Assembly: GCA_050288705.1 (NCBI GenBank)
Contig: JBNKEI010000200.1
Location: 1-61,001 of the forward strand
DNA length: 61,001 nt
Origin: JBNKEI01 sp050288705
Lineage (GTDB): Bacteria > Myxococcota > Myxococcia > Myxococcales > UBA5297
Reading direction: 5' to 3'
Shown: one piece after another, positions 51,894 through 59,938 of the stretch
Position numbering within the stretch: position 1 is the stretch's first letter
Layout of the letters: each line of letters opens with the position of its first letter
Notes under the pieces: generated by a model
Databases searched by the model: none
Told to the model about the DNA's origin: nothing
What the model saw: only the letters and a program-made list of their open reading frames with translations
Made by a program: the position numbers and the translations under genes

Positions 51894-52598
51894 ATGCATA
51901 AGCCAGTTGCCGCAGTAGTAATTGCCGAACCAACCGTAGAAGCCGCCTTACAAGCATTAGAAGGAGTGGAATTCGCCGAAATCAGGCTTGACCAGCTAAA
52001 GTCGGTGCCCCAATCAGTAGCTCCTTTATTTTCCAGAAAAATTCGCACTATTGCTACTTGTCGGCCTGGTTTTAGAGAGAGTGATCGTAGAGCGCTTTTG
52101 TTAGAAGCAATGAAAGCTGGTGCGTCTTTTATTGATATCGAGTACGAGGCTTCCCTGCGTTATCGTCAAGAATTAGTAAACGCTGCCCGAAACTTCGGTT
52201 GTGAAGTTATTGTTTCGTATCACAATTTCCAAAACACGCCCCGACGATCAGTTTTGGAGCGAATTATTCGCGCTTGTTTTTCTCGCGGAGCAAACCTAGC
52301 CAAAATAGCCTGTACAGTAAATAATCCACAGGAAGCCGCACGTTTGATGGGGTTGCTCGATTCCAAACGTCGTTTGGTGGTAATCGGTATGGGAGAGCAA
52401 CCATCTGGGCTGTGCACTCGTCTGGGTGGGCCATTTTTTGGCGGAGAATTCACTTTTGTTGCTCGGTATGGCTCTAGGCGAACTGCTCCCGGGCAAATCG
52501 ATCAGCAGACACTCGATTTTTTATGGAAGCAAATGCTTCAGGCAGTGCCCGATCCAGGTGATGGGCAAAAGCAGGCTGAAGCGGAGTTTTCTGGGTAG
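51894..52598 (+). CDS. aroD: Type I 3-dehydroquinate dehydratase
   Basis: 234 residues from ATG 51894 (site gagaaag); an in-frame upstream ATG at 51852 lies in aroB. Dehydrates 3-dehydroquinate to 3-dehydroshikimate through a Schiff base. The type I class is shown by the EIRLDQL strand, the catalytic His in VSYHNFQNTP, the Schiff-base Lys in LAKIACT, and the C-terminal loop RLGGPFFGGEFTFVARYG, APGQ. 13 bp after aroB and 15 bp before aroC. aroE (shikimate dehydrogenase) is not fused to it and not in the window. Confidence 0.95.
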   Translation: MHKPVAAVVIAEPTVEAALQALEGVEFAEIRLDQLKSVPQSVAPLFSRKIRTIATCRPGFRESDRRALLLEAMKAGASFIDIEYEASLRYRQELVNAARNFGCEVIVSYHNFQNTPRRSVLERIIRACFSRGANLAKIACTVNNPQEAARLMGLLDSKRRLVVIGMGEQPSGLCTRLGGPFFGGEFTFVARYGSRRTAPGQIDQQTLDFLWKQMLQAVPDPGDGQKQAEAEFSG

Positions 52599-52613
52599 GA
52601 AAGGTTTAAAATT

Positions 52614-53609
52614 GTGAATTCATTAGGCCGAATTTTTCGTTTTCATATTTTTGGGGAGTCACACGGAAAAGCAATAGGTGCAGTTATTGATGGCTGTCCT
52701 GCTGGTTTGTCTTTATCCGAGGATGATTTTACCGCTGATCTCAATCGACGTCGCTCGGGAGCAAGAGGTACTACCGCGCGACATGAAGTCGATCGTCCAT
52801 ATATAATGAGCGGTGTCCTCGAAGGTAAGACCACTGGGGCGCCGGTTCTTATTCAGTTCGAAAATGGCGATGTCGATTCCAGTAGCTACCTAAAACACCA
52901 GCATTTACCGCGTCCGGGGCATGCCGATCTGGTTGCTCGCCAGAAATTTGGAGGATTTCACGATTGGAGAGGGGGAGGTCATTTTTCTGCACGACTTACC
53001 GCCGCAGTAGTAGCCGGCGGAGTGATTGCCAAAAAACTGCTGACAGGAATTGATATTGCTGCCCGAGTAACTGAGCTGGGGGGGATGCAAGATCTCGACC
53101 GAGCAATAGAGGCAGCCGAGCAAGCCAAAGATTCAATTGGCGGAATAGTAGAGTGCCGGGTAGATAATATTCCGCCTGGTTTGGGAGAACCATTTTTTGA
53201 CTCCTTGGAATCAGTTTTGGCTCATGTAGCTTTTTCCATACCGGGAGTAAAAGCCATAGAATTTGGCGCCGGTTTGGCTGTAGCCCAAATGCGTGGTAGC
53301 GAATACGCCGATGCCATTGTTAGCGCCGGAGGCAAAACTGCGACCAATCACTCCGGAGGTATTAACGGCGGAATTTCCAATGGTAATCCGATTATATTTC
53401 GAGTCGCTATGCGGCCGGCATCGGGAAGCGCAAAACAGCTACAAACAATTCATTTGAACACTGGAGCGAACCAAACCATTGTTCCTCAGGGCAGGCATGA
53501 TCGGTGCATTCCATTGCGTATGCCAGTGATTTTAGAAGCCATGACTGCCATGGTTTTGGTTGATTTTATGCTTTTGGAACAGCGCATTGGTAAGTTGGCC
53601 AAGAGCTAA
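52614..53609 (+). CDS. aroC: Chorismate synthase
   Basis: 331 residues from GTG 52614. Makes chorismate from EPSP with reduced FMN, last step of the shikimate pathway. Family signatures are HIFGESHGKAIGAVIDG, the RRSGARGTTARHEVDRPYI segment (altered from the usual RRPG), RPGHADL, GGGHFSARLTA and NHSGGINGGISNGNPI. It is somewhat shorter than the usual ~350-360 residues. The weak site aggaaagg is about 11 bases upstream. Third gene of aroB-aroD-aroC; rplC follows after 69 bp. Confidence 0.96.
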   Translation: MNSLGRIFRFHIFGESHGKAIGAVIDGCPAGLSLSEDDFTADLNRRRSGARGTTARHEVDRPYIMSGVLEGKTTGAPVLIQFENGDVDSSSYLKHQHLPRPGHADLVARQKFGGFHDWRGGGHFSARLTAAVVAGGVIAKKLLTGIDIAARVTELGGMQDLDRAIEAAEQAKDSIGGIVECRVDNIPPGLGEPFFDSLESVLAHVAFSIPGVKAIEFGAGLAVAQMRGSEYADAIVSAGGKTATNHSGGINGGISNGNPIIFRVAMRPASGSAKQLQTIHLNTGANQTIVPQGRHDRCIPLRMPVILEAMTAMVLVDFMLLEQRIGKLAKS

Positions 53610-53678
53610 AAAATAGTGTAGAAGGGTTTCGTGAACCTCTGCGCTTACGGTAAGACGCATGTTCCACGGAGAAACATA

Positions 53679-54386
53679 ATGGCGAAAGGTATTTTGGGAA
53701 CCAAAATCGGGATGACCCAAATTTTTGTAGAAGATGGCAGTGTAGTTCCAGTTACCATTGTGCAGGCAGGGCCTTGCGTGGTGGTAGACAAAGCAACCCC
53801 TGAGCGTAACCAGTACTCGGCAATTAAGGTTGGTTTTCAGGAAGTATTAGAAAAACGGCTGAGCAAGGCGGAAGCGGGAGTTTTTAAGAAGGCCGGTGTG
53901 GCTAATTTTCGAAATGTTCGTGAATTTCGCGTGGACGCTAAAGAGGCAGAGAGCTTGGCGGTTGGGGCGGAAATCAAAGTTGATATCTTCCGCAGAGGCC
54001 AATTTGTCGACGTCACCGGAATAACTAAAGGCCGCGGGTTTCAGGGCGTGGTGCGACGCTGGAATATGAAAGGTGCGGCGCGAGATAGTGCTTCCACTCA
54101 CGAGCATCACCGCCATATTGGTGCAATTGGCCAACGTAAGACCCCGGGTAAGGTATGGAAGGGTAAGCATCTGCCTGGTCACTATGGGGTAGAACAAGTT
54201 ACTATCCAGAATCTCCAGGTGGTGGGAGTTGATGTAGAGAATCGACTGTTACTGATTCGTGGCGGTATTCCTGGCCATAGAAATAGTTTGGTAGAAATAA
54301 ACCCTTCCGTTAAGGGTCGTCCTGACCGCCCAGTGGTACATGTGGAACAAGGCGAAGCTGAAGACAAGAAAAAGGGTAGGAGATAG
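53679..54386 (+). CDS. rplC: 50S ribosomal protein L3
   Basis: 235 residues from ATG 53679 (MAKGILGTKIGMTQIF; site ggaga about 8 bases upstream). An in-frame ATG-like start further upstream adds residues with no L3 homology. L3 is an early-assembly protein that reaches the peptidyl-transferase centre. Landmarks are TKIGMTQIF at the N-terminus, the DVTGITKGRGFQGVVRRW loop, HRHIGAIGQRKTPGKVWKGK and LPGHYG. It is longer than Escherichia L3 (209) because of a charged tail (QGEAEDKKKGRR). It stands alone: neither rpsJ before it nor rplD after it is present, and it ends at a terminator. Confidence 0.96.
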   Translation: MAKGILGTKIGMTQIFVEDGSVVPVTIVQAGPCVVVDKATPERNQYSAIKVGFQEVLEKRLSKAEAGVFKKAGVANFRNVREFRVDAKEAESLAVGAEIKVDIFRRGQFVDVTGITKGRGFQGVVRRWNMKGAARDSASTHEHHRHIGAIGQRKTPGKVWKGKHLPGHYGVEQVTIQNLQVVGVDVENRLLLIRGGIPGHRNSLVEINPSVKGRPDRPVVHVEQGEAEDKKKGRR

Positions 54387-54409
54387 AAATCAGGTGTAAA
54401 CTAAGCTTT

Positions 54410-54440
54410 GCGGCGTTTTCTAAAAGGAAGCGCCGCTTTG
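54410..54440 (+). terminator. Hairpin terminator after rplC
   Basis: gcggcgttttc (54410-54420), loop taaaa, ggaagcgccgc (54426-54436): an 11-bp stem with two G-U pairs, then tttg. The T-tract is short, so it may be a weak rho-independent terminator. Its position 24 bp after the rplC stop supports the role. Confidence 0.6.
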
Positions 54441-54854
54441 CATTCATAAACATTTGTATCCGTAAATATTCATTCAACAGCAGCGATAGGCGCTCCATAA
54501 TTGTAACAGTGTGCCAAACGGTGTGTAATCTATTGAGTGCAATATTAATTTTATTTGTAACTATTCAGCGATAGCTGGCCCTGCAACAACTTAGGCCCGC
54601 CAATTCTGCCAGTCCTCTCTTTCTTTTGGAGAGCCAGGATCGAAAGCTTCCTCGACTTCATGCTCGTGGCATTACGCTCGGAAAGACCGTGGATTTCAGT
54701 TTTGACACTTGCGAAGTAGCCAGTCCTGAATAGTTACTTGAAACAATGGAGAATTTTTCCCATAAGAAGAAATTCGTGTCTTCTTTTTAGTCAGGAAATT
54801 CCCTCTTTACTTAAAGCGAAGCGCACTATTTAGCCGTCTTTTGCTTCCATAATT
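54441..54854. other. Intergenic region before the O-antigen polymerase-like gene
   Basis: About 410 bp with no gene that I can support on either strand and no tRNA. It contains short A/T-rich stretches that could hold the promoter of the gene at 54855, but no clear -35/-10 pair was found. Confidence 0.35.
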
Positions 54855-56159
54855 ATGGCACTCGGCTTGCTAGATTCACGTCAGAAATTCGAAATAGGAA
54901 GCCAGGACTCTGCCGAGGAAATTTTGAGTATTGCTAATAAAAGGTTAAGTATTGAGCGCTGGGCATTTGTGGCGGTGGTTGCTTTTGTAATTTCATTTTA
55001 TTCGAGTATTGTTAACCTTTTCCCGGCGCTGGAAGTTGCTCGTCCAGCGCTTGCTACCGCGGCCGTCGCGGCGTTTATTCTGCTATTCGCGAGCATTGTA
55101 GAGAATCGTCCCTTTACACTGGATGGATGGGGGGGATTTTTTCTGCTGGGACTAGCGGTTTGGACTTGGCTATCGGTTATTTGGTCTATTAACCCTATTG
55201 TAACCAGTATGGATGGCATGGAACTGTTGAAATTAGTGGCGATTTATCTAACATTGGTGAACCTGCTTAATACCCCCAAACGAATTGCCATTGCCTCGGG
55301 TGCAGCAGTTCTGGGAGCCCTGGTTCCCGCAATAGGCACCATTGATCAATGGTGGCGAGGCATCGATTTGATGGATGGATACCGCGCTCGCTGGCTGGGA
55401 GTTTACCTTGATCCTAATCATTTAGCCATGAGCTTGGTAGCAGTGGTACCCATGGCGGTTACTTTAGCCATGATAGCGCCTTGGACTTGGTTGAAAATTG
55501 TATCGGCGATTGCTGGAATTTTATTTATTGCCGCCATTGTTTTTTCCCATTCGCGAGGAGGTGCTTTAGGGCTAGCTGCCGCCATGATGCTTTGGGCAGT
55601 ATTGGGTAAAAAAAGAATTCGTAATCTGGCAATAGTTGGGGGAATATTAGTGGGCACGGTAATTTGCTCACCAAAAAGCTTTTTAGATCGCACACAGAGT
55701 ATAAGTAGTTACGAAGATGATGTTTCTGCTCATGGGCGAATTTGGGCTTGGGAAGCTACCGCAGCTATTATTCGCGATCATCCCTTGACGGGAGTAGGCG
55801 CGGGTGCTTTTCGAGATGCGTGGCCAGACTATGTGAAAGGTTACGAAGCTAGACTGGCTCGCTTTGTGGCCCACAATATATTCTTGGCAGAATTAGGCGA
55901 GCTAGGCATATTAGGGTTTATTTTATTATTAGGCTTTGTGTCACATGCAATAGGGGGAGCAGCGAAGGCCGCCGCAGATTCGCAAATAGGTAATATTGCG
56001 CAGGCGGTTGCTTCCGGGTTTGGGGGTTATATTATTTGCGACATGATGAGCGGTTATGTTTTGTCAGCCCATTTTTTCTTTTTGGCTGCTATTGCCGCAG
56101 CCTGCGGACGTTGTTTAATTCGGTCGGGGGCTGTCCATGGAAAATTGGCAGAGCTATAA
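54855..56159 (+). CDS. O-antigen polymerase/ligase (Wzy/WaaL-like) membrane protein
   Basis: 434 residues with about eleven transmembrane helices. The Wzy_C-type region shows the family cues: FSHSRGGALGLAAAMMLWAV (SRG motif), then a periplasmic loop with HGRIWAWEATAAIIRDHPLTG, VGAGAFRDAWPDYVKGYE, and the catalytic-type His in ARFVAHNIFLAELGELGILG. Such proteins polymerise lipid-linked O-units or ligate polysaccharide to lipid A. Polymerase and ligase cannot be told apart here. The next gene, a glycosyltransferase, starts 23 bp before this one ends, so the two act together in surface-polysaccharide assembly. Confidence 0.9.
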   Translation: MALGLLDSRQKFEIGSQDSAEEILSIANKRLSIERWAFVAVVAFVISFYSSIVNLFPALEVARPALATAAVAAFILLFASIVENRPFTLDGWGGFFLLGLAVWTWLSVIWSINPIVTSMDGMELLKLVAIYLTLVNLLNTPKRIAIASGAAVLGALVPAIGTIDQWWRGIDLMDGYRARWLGVYLDPNHLAMSLVAVVPMAVTLAMIAPWTWLKIVSAIAGILFIAAIVFSHSRGGALGLAAAMMLWAVLGKKRIRNLAIVGGILVGTVICSPKSFLDRTQSISSYEDDVSAHGRIWAWEATAAIIRDHPLTGVGAGAFRDAWPDYVKGYEARLARFVAHNIFLAELGELGILGFILLLGFVSHAIGGAAKAAADSQIGNIAQAVASGFGGYIICDMMSGYVLSAHFFFLAAIAAACGRCLIRSGAVHGKLAEL

Positions 56160-57309
56160 TAGTTTCAAAGCGAAACCGAGAATTCTTCAATTTGTTAATT
56201 CTTTTCATTTAGGAGGCACCGAAGGGCAGGTGATTGAATTAGTTCGCGGACTCTCGCGGAATTATTTTCCTTATGCTGCCGCTATTCATGTGCAAGGAGC
56301 GCATTTGAGCGCACTGCGGGAGTTAGGTGTGGAGCCGCTGGAAGTTCCTTTGAACGGTTCTCTGGCGCACTTGCAAACCGCAACCCAAGTGCTTGCGTTG
56401 GCGTCTCATTTAAAACGAAATCAAATCGATTTAGTACACGCTCAGGATTTTTATTCCAGTATCATTGGAGTTCCTGCTGCACGTCTAGCCGGGGCTAAAG
56501 TGGTGGTAGGAAGATTAGATTTGGGGCACTGGCATGGCAAAGGACAAAAATGGATGTTAGCCGCTGCTTGTAGAGGAGCGCATCATTTAATTGTCAACGC
56601 CCAAGCTATAAAAGAAAAAATCATTAAATCAGAAAAGATTCCTTTTCGCCGTATTAGCGTAATTCCTAATGGAATTGATTTGCAGCGTTTTGACATTCAG
56701 AAATCCCAGGCATTGACCGCGCCACTTCCTGCACTGGAAGGCAAAAAAGTAGTAGTGCATTTGGCAAACATGATTCACCCAGTAAAAGCGCAAGAACTGC
56801 TGTTAGAGGCAATGAAAAAGGTGGTGCAGGAAAAGCCAAACACTGCGTTGTTATTGGTAGGAGACGGTCCGCGGCGCTCATTGCTCGAACGTATGAGTGG
56901 TGAGTTAGAATTAAGTAAACATGTTCATTTTTTAGGGTATCGAACCGATATTCCTGCCCTATTAATGCGCTGTCAGGTGGGAGTGCTTTGCTCTGATGCC
57001 GAGGGTTTGTCTAACGCCATTATTGAAGCAATGGCTGCCGCGCTTCCCATGGTAGTGACCAACGCCGGGGGAAATCGCGAATTAGTGCGTAATGGAGAAA
57101 ACGGATTCGTAGTACCAGTAAGGCAACCGTCAGCATTGGCCGCGCGCCTGGTAGAGCTGCTGGAGTCAGAGGATCTGCGGCAATGTCTGGGGATGGCTGG
57201 TCGCCAAAGGGTGGAGCGAGAATTGACCCCGGCAGCTCTGTTGGAGAAACACGACGCGGTATATCGGCAGGTACTCGCTTCTTGTTCGAGATCTTGCAGT
57301 TATCTTTGA
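56137..57309 (+). CDS. Glycosyltransferase family 4
   Basis: 390 residues; the start ATG 56137 lies inside the upstream polymerase/ligase gene (23-bp overlap). GT-B fold: acceptor loop FHLGGTEGQVIELVRGL, donor-site VVVHLANMIHPVKAQELLLE, and the E-x7-E motif in SDAEGLSNAIIEAMAAALPM followed by TNAGGNRELVRNGENGFVV. It transfers a sugar from a nucleotide donor in the cytoplasm, probably to the lipid carrier handled by the upstream membrane protein. The acceptor-side half is His/Trp-rich (GHWHGKGQKW). Confidence 0.93.
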   Translation: MENWQSYNSFKAKPRILQFVNSFHLGGTEGQVIELVRGLSRNYFPYAAAIHVQGAHLSALRELGVEPLEVPLNGSLAHLQTATQVLALASHLKRNQIDLVHAQDFYSSIIGVPAARLAGAKVVVGRLDLGHWHGKGQKWMLAAACRGAHHLIVNAQAIKEKIIKSEKIPFRRISVIPNGIDLQRFDIQKSQALTAPLPALEGKKVVVHLANMIHPVKAQELLLEAMKKVVQEKPNTALLLVGDGPRRSLLERMSGELELSKHVHFLGYRTDIPALLMRCQVGVLCSDAEGLSNAIIEAMAAALPMVVTNAGGNRELVRNGENGFVVPVRQPSALAARLVELLESEDLRQCLGMAGRQRVERELTPAALLEKHDAVYRQVLASCSRSCSYL

Positions 57310-57475
57310 ATCGGTAACAATGGAAGCTCCGTCACAATGATACGAGAATCCAATTTAGTTTCTGAATAATACACCGTCATTCGAGGCTTCGAAAACTTTA
57401 AACCATTTAAATTACACGTGTAGGATACAAAAGGTCGGCACTACAGCGCTTAACGATTATCGGCACTTAGAGCTA

Positions 57476-57737
57476 GGGTATGTCCCTATATCCGACATCG
57501 CCGCTCCGTCATTCCCGCGAAAGCGGGAATCCAGTGGGCGCGACTCTGTCAATCGATGATTTGGGGCCAAAGGTCAGCCCATCCAGGGTTCGTTTTTTCG
57601 ATGAGACCCGTCTTCCGCGCACGACGCCACTTTTTTTGCTGCTTTTCACGACCAATTGCGGTCAACCTGTCCTCGAACAATAGACCTTGGTGCTCAAGCC
57701 TCCACGTGACCGCCCAACCGCATATAGGGACACGCCC
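57476..57737. mobile_element. MITE-like element, 262 bp, second copy
   Basis: The left end gggtatgtccctatatcc (57476-57493) and the right end atatagggacacgccc (57722-57737) form terminal inverted repeats. They are flanked by cta on the left and tag on the right, so the element looks inserted at CTAG or TA. The left ~150 bp (to about 57629) is nearly identical to 37049-37197, including the attcccgc-gaaa-gcgggaat hairpin at 57511-57530. The right half is unrelated to that copy and lacks the second hairpin. No transposase is encoded. It sits between a glycosyltransferase and a methyltransferase gene. Confidence 0.75.
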
Positions 57738-57812
57738 TAGATTGCCTCTCATTTTTCCCGTTTTTGACTGCGAATAGCGGAAGTCGGGCTAAGGCGCTTA
57801 AAAACCTAAAGG

Positions 57813-57841
57813 TTGACAACTTGTAGATCTTTATCGATATT
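57813..57841 (+). promoter_or_regulatory. Promoter of the methyltransferase gene
   Basis: A perfect TTGACA at 57813-57818, a 17-bp spacer, then GATATT at 57836-57841 (four of six matches to TATAAT). It lies 55 bp before ATG 57897 and just to the right of the MITE-like element. Confidence 0.5.
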
Positions 57842-57896
57842 GAATCAACTTCAGTATAACTAAAGAAACCGAGAAGTCGTGCGATCGAGGACGCTC

Positions 57897-58712
57897 ATGA
57901 CATTGACTTTTTCCCAACACGCAGACAGCTATGCTAAAAAATCCTTAGTTCAGAGTGAGGCTTTCACAGGACTGCTTTCAATGATCTCTCTAGAAGGCAC
58001 GGAGGCAATTCTAGATCTCGGCTGCGGTCCTGGCCACTTGACTGAAATGTTGCGTGCCCGGACGACAGGTTTTGTCGCTGGCGTTGATCCATCGGAACAA
58101 ATGATTTCTCTGGCCAAAGCGCTGGGGATGCAAGACGTTGAATTCTCTATAGGAACTGCTGAACAACTGAGCTACGAGCAGAAATTCGATCTCGTGATTT
58201 GCAACTCGGCATTTCAGTGGTTCACCGATCGAGGCATGGCAGTGCAAGCTTGCTTCCGCGCATTAAAACCTGGGGGCTCTATGCTGGTTCAAGCGCCGGG
58301 CGGACGCGAGTATTGCCCCGTATTTGTGCAAGCGGAGCAGGCTGCGGCGGCTCATGCAGAGATCGGCCCAATTTTTAACCGGTTTAAGAATCCCTGGTTC
58401 TTTTTAAATACCGCAAGGGAATATGCAGATCTTTTTGAATCTGCTGGTTTTCATGTTGTAACTGCGGAAATTAAGGAAAGGGCGATGCGGCTGACTGTCG
58501 ATCAGTCGATGAAGGTTTTCGAGTCGGGTGCTGCGGAGGCCTATTTGAATCCTGCCTATTACGAAAATGGGTTTTCGTCGGAATATCCTGATGCATTCAA
58601 AGGCCTTCTCTTCAGCTTGCTTGATTCGAAAAGCGATTCTGATGGTTGGATTGAGCTGGGGTTTAAAAGGATATTTTTACGCGCAGATAAGCCGCGCTTT
58701 AGCGAAAGGTAA
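57897..58712 (+). CDS. Class I SAM-dependent methyltransferase
   Basis: 271 residues from ATG 57897 (site gagg 7-8 bases upstream; GTG 57879 has none). Rossmann-fold methyltransferase with motif I LDLGCGPGHLTEML, the acidic residue of VAGVDPSEQMISLA (motif II), and post-I IGTAEQLSYEQKFDLVICNS (motif IV), then LKPGGSMLVQAPGG. The arrangement is that of BioC/UbiE-like small-molecule methyltransferases (Methyltransf_11). The C-terminal third is less conserved, and the substrate cannot be assigned. No pathway genes are adjacent. Confidence 0.9.
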   Translation: MTLTFSQHADSYAKKSLVQSEAFTGLLSMISLEGTEAILDLGCGPGHLTEMLRARTTGFVAGVDPSEQMISLAKALGMQDVEFSIGTAEQLSYEQKFDLVICNSAFQWFTDRGMAVQACFRALKPGGSMLVQAPGGREYCPVFVQAEQAAAAHAEIGPIFNRFKNPWFFLNTAREYADLFESAGFHVVTAEIKERAMRLTVDQSMKVFESGAAEAYLNPAYYENGFSSEYPDAFKGLLFSLLDSKSDSDGWIELGFKRIFLRADKPRFSER

Positions 58713-58790
58713 ACCGAGCTGAACAAGCTAGAGCAGCGCGGCTTTAAACCAGCGCCGGGCGGGCTTAAAATTTTACTTAGAGGCAAGGCA

Positions 58791-58904
58791 ATGGGTGGGA
58801 TGCCTAAACGAGTGACTACTCAATTTAATTTGGATGAAACGTCGCGACTAGTGCATGAAGAATATAGTGAAGGCTTGGATGACCTTACTTATCGCTTATC
58901 GTGA
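58791..58904 (+). pseudogene. Possible small ORF or gene remnant upstream of the MNT-HEPN gene
   Basis: A 37-codon frame from ATG 58791 (MGGMPKRVTTQFNLDETS...) ends with TGA at 58902-58904, four bases before the next start at 58909. The same frame stays open back to the methyltransferase stop (58710-58712), giving about 64 sense codons with protein-like composition (NKLEQRGFKPAPGGLKILL). It may be a decayed gene or a translated leader coupling to the next gene. No family recognised; could be chance. Confidence 0.25.
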
Positions 58905-58908
58905 GGAA

Positions 58909-59778
58909 ATGAAAACGGAAATGAAAACTGCACTCGATCGCTTGCCAGGTCAGAAGCAGCAAGAAATACAAAGTATTATCGAAATCATTCGCGAAGAAAT
59001 CAGTCTCGATATGCTCATATTGTTTGGTAGCTACGCCCGTGGTGACTGGGTCGAGGACTTAGACCCGGAAACCCTTCAATATCGCTACCAGAGTGATTTC
59101 GATCTCTTGGTGGTTACAGAGACAGCTCGACAAGCCAATAGAATTGAGCAAAACAATCAGCTTACTCAGCGCTTAGCCAAAACCATTCACCGAACTCCTG
59201 TCAGCCTAATTGCAGAAGATATTCAGTTTATAAATCGCCGTCTAAGGAAAGGTCAGTATTTCTATATCGACATCCTGCGGGAAGGAATACTTCTGTATGA
59301 TTCAGGTAAATTTCAATTAGCACAACCAATTGAAATTGCCCCCAAAGAAAGAAAAAAATTAGCTGAAGATGACTTTGAATATTGGTTCAAAAATGCTAAA
59401 GATTTTATGGAATATTATAAAGTTGCATTTCATAGAAGTGATTTAAACAAATCAGCTTTTTTCCTTCATCAGGCAACAGAATGTTTCTATGGAGCTATCT
59501 TATTGGTATTTACTTTATACAAGCCAAGTACTCATGATTTAGAAAAATTGAGTCAAAGAGTATCAAGCATTGAGCCAAGATTTTTATCTATATTTCCGCG
59601 TTCTACTGAAGAAGGAAAAGAACGTTTCAGGTTGCTTCGTAAAGCCTATGTTGATGCACGTTATAAGCCAAGCTATGCAATTACCAAAGAGGAGCTTGAT
59701 TGGCTAGCAAAGCGAGTACAAGAATTGCAGAATTTAACTGAGAAACTATGCAAAGAGAAAATAGCAAGCTATGAGTAG
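58909..59778 (+). CDS. MNT-HEPN fusion protein (nucleotidyltransferase + HEPN)
   Basis: 289 residues from ATG 58909, or 285 from ATG 58921; gtgagga lies just before, and the ATG at 58855 has no site. The N-terminal minimal nucleotidyltransferase has ILFGSYARGDW (GSxARG) with SDFDLLVV, although an insertion (EDLDPETLQYRYQ) separates them. The C-terminal HEPN domain has AFFLHQATECFYGAILLVFT and a late RLLRKAYVDARYKPSYAI. Separate MNT and HEPN proteins often form toxin-antitoxin pairs where the MNT AMPylates the HEPN RNase; here they are one chain. The region is AT-rich compared with its neighbours, suggesting acquisition. An orphan without a partner nearby. Confidence 0.85.
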   Translation: MKTEMKTALDRLPGQKQQEIQSIIEIIREEISLDMLILFGSYARGDWVEDLDPETLQYRYQSDFDLLVVTETARQANRIEQNNQLTQRLAKTIHRTPVSLIAEDIQFINRRLRKGQYFYIDILREGILLYDSGKFQLAQPIEIAPKERKKLAEDDFEYWFKNAKDFMEYYKVAFHRSDLNKSAFFLHQATECFYGAILLVFTLYKPSTHDLEKLSQRVSSIEPRFLSIFPRSTEEGKERFRLLRKAYVDARYKPSYAITKEELDWLAKRVQELQNLTEKLCKEKIASYE

Positions 59779-59938
59779 GTGTCAAACACTGTTTCAAGAT
59801 CAGTTCGTCACCACTAACATAATGTTGGATTCTCAGAATCAGGCTCGAAGTCGGGCACGAATCACCAGGGCGTATGAGGGAGCATGTCCCGATTGCATTG
59901 CACAAGCTGAATAGTTACAAATATTAAACGAGCAGCGG

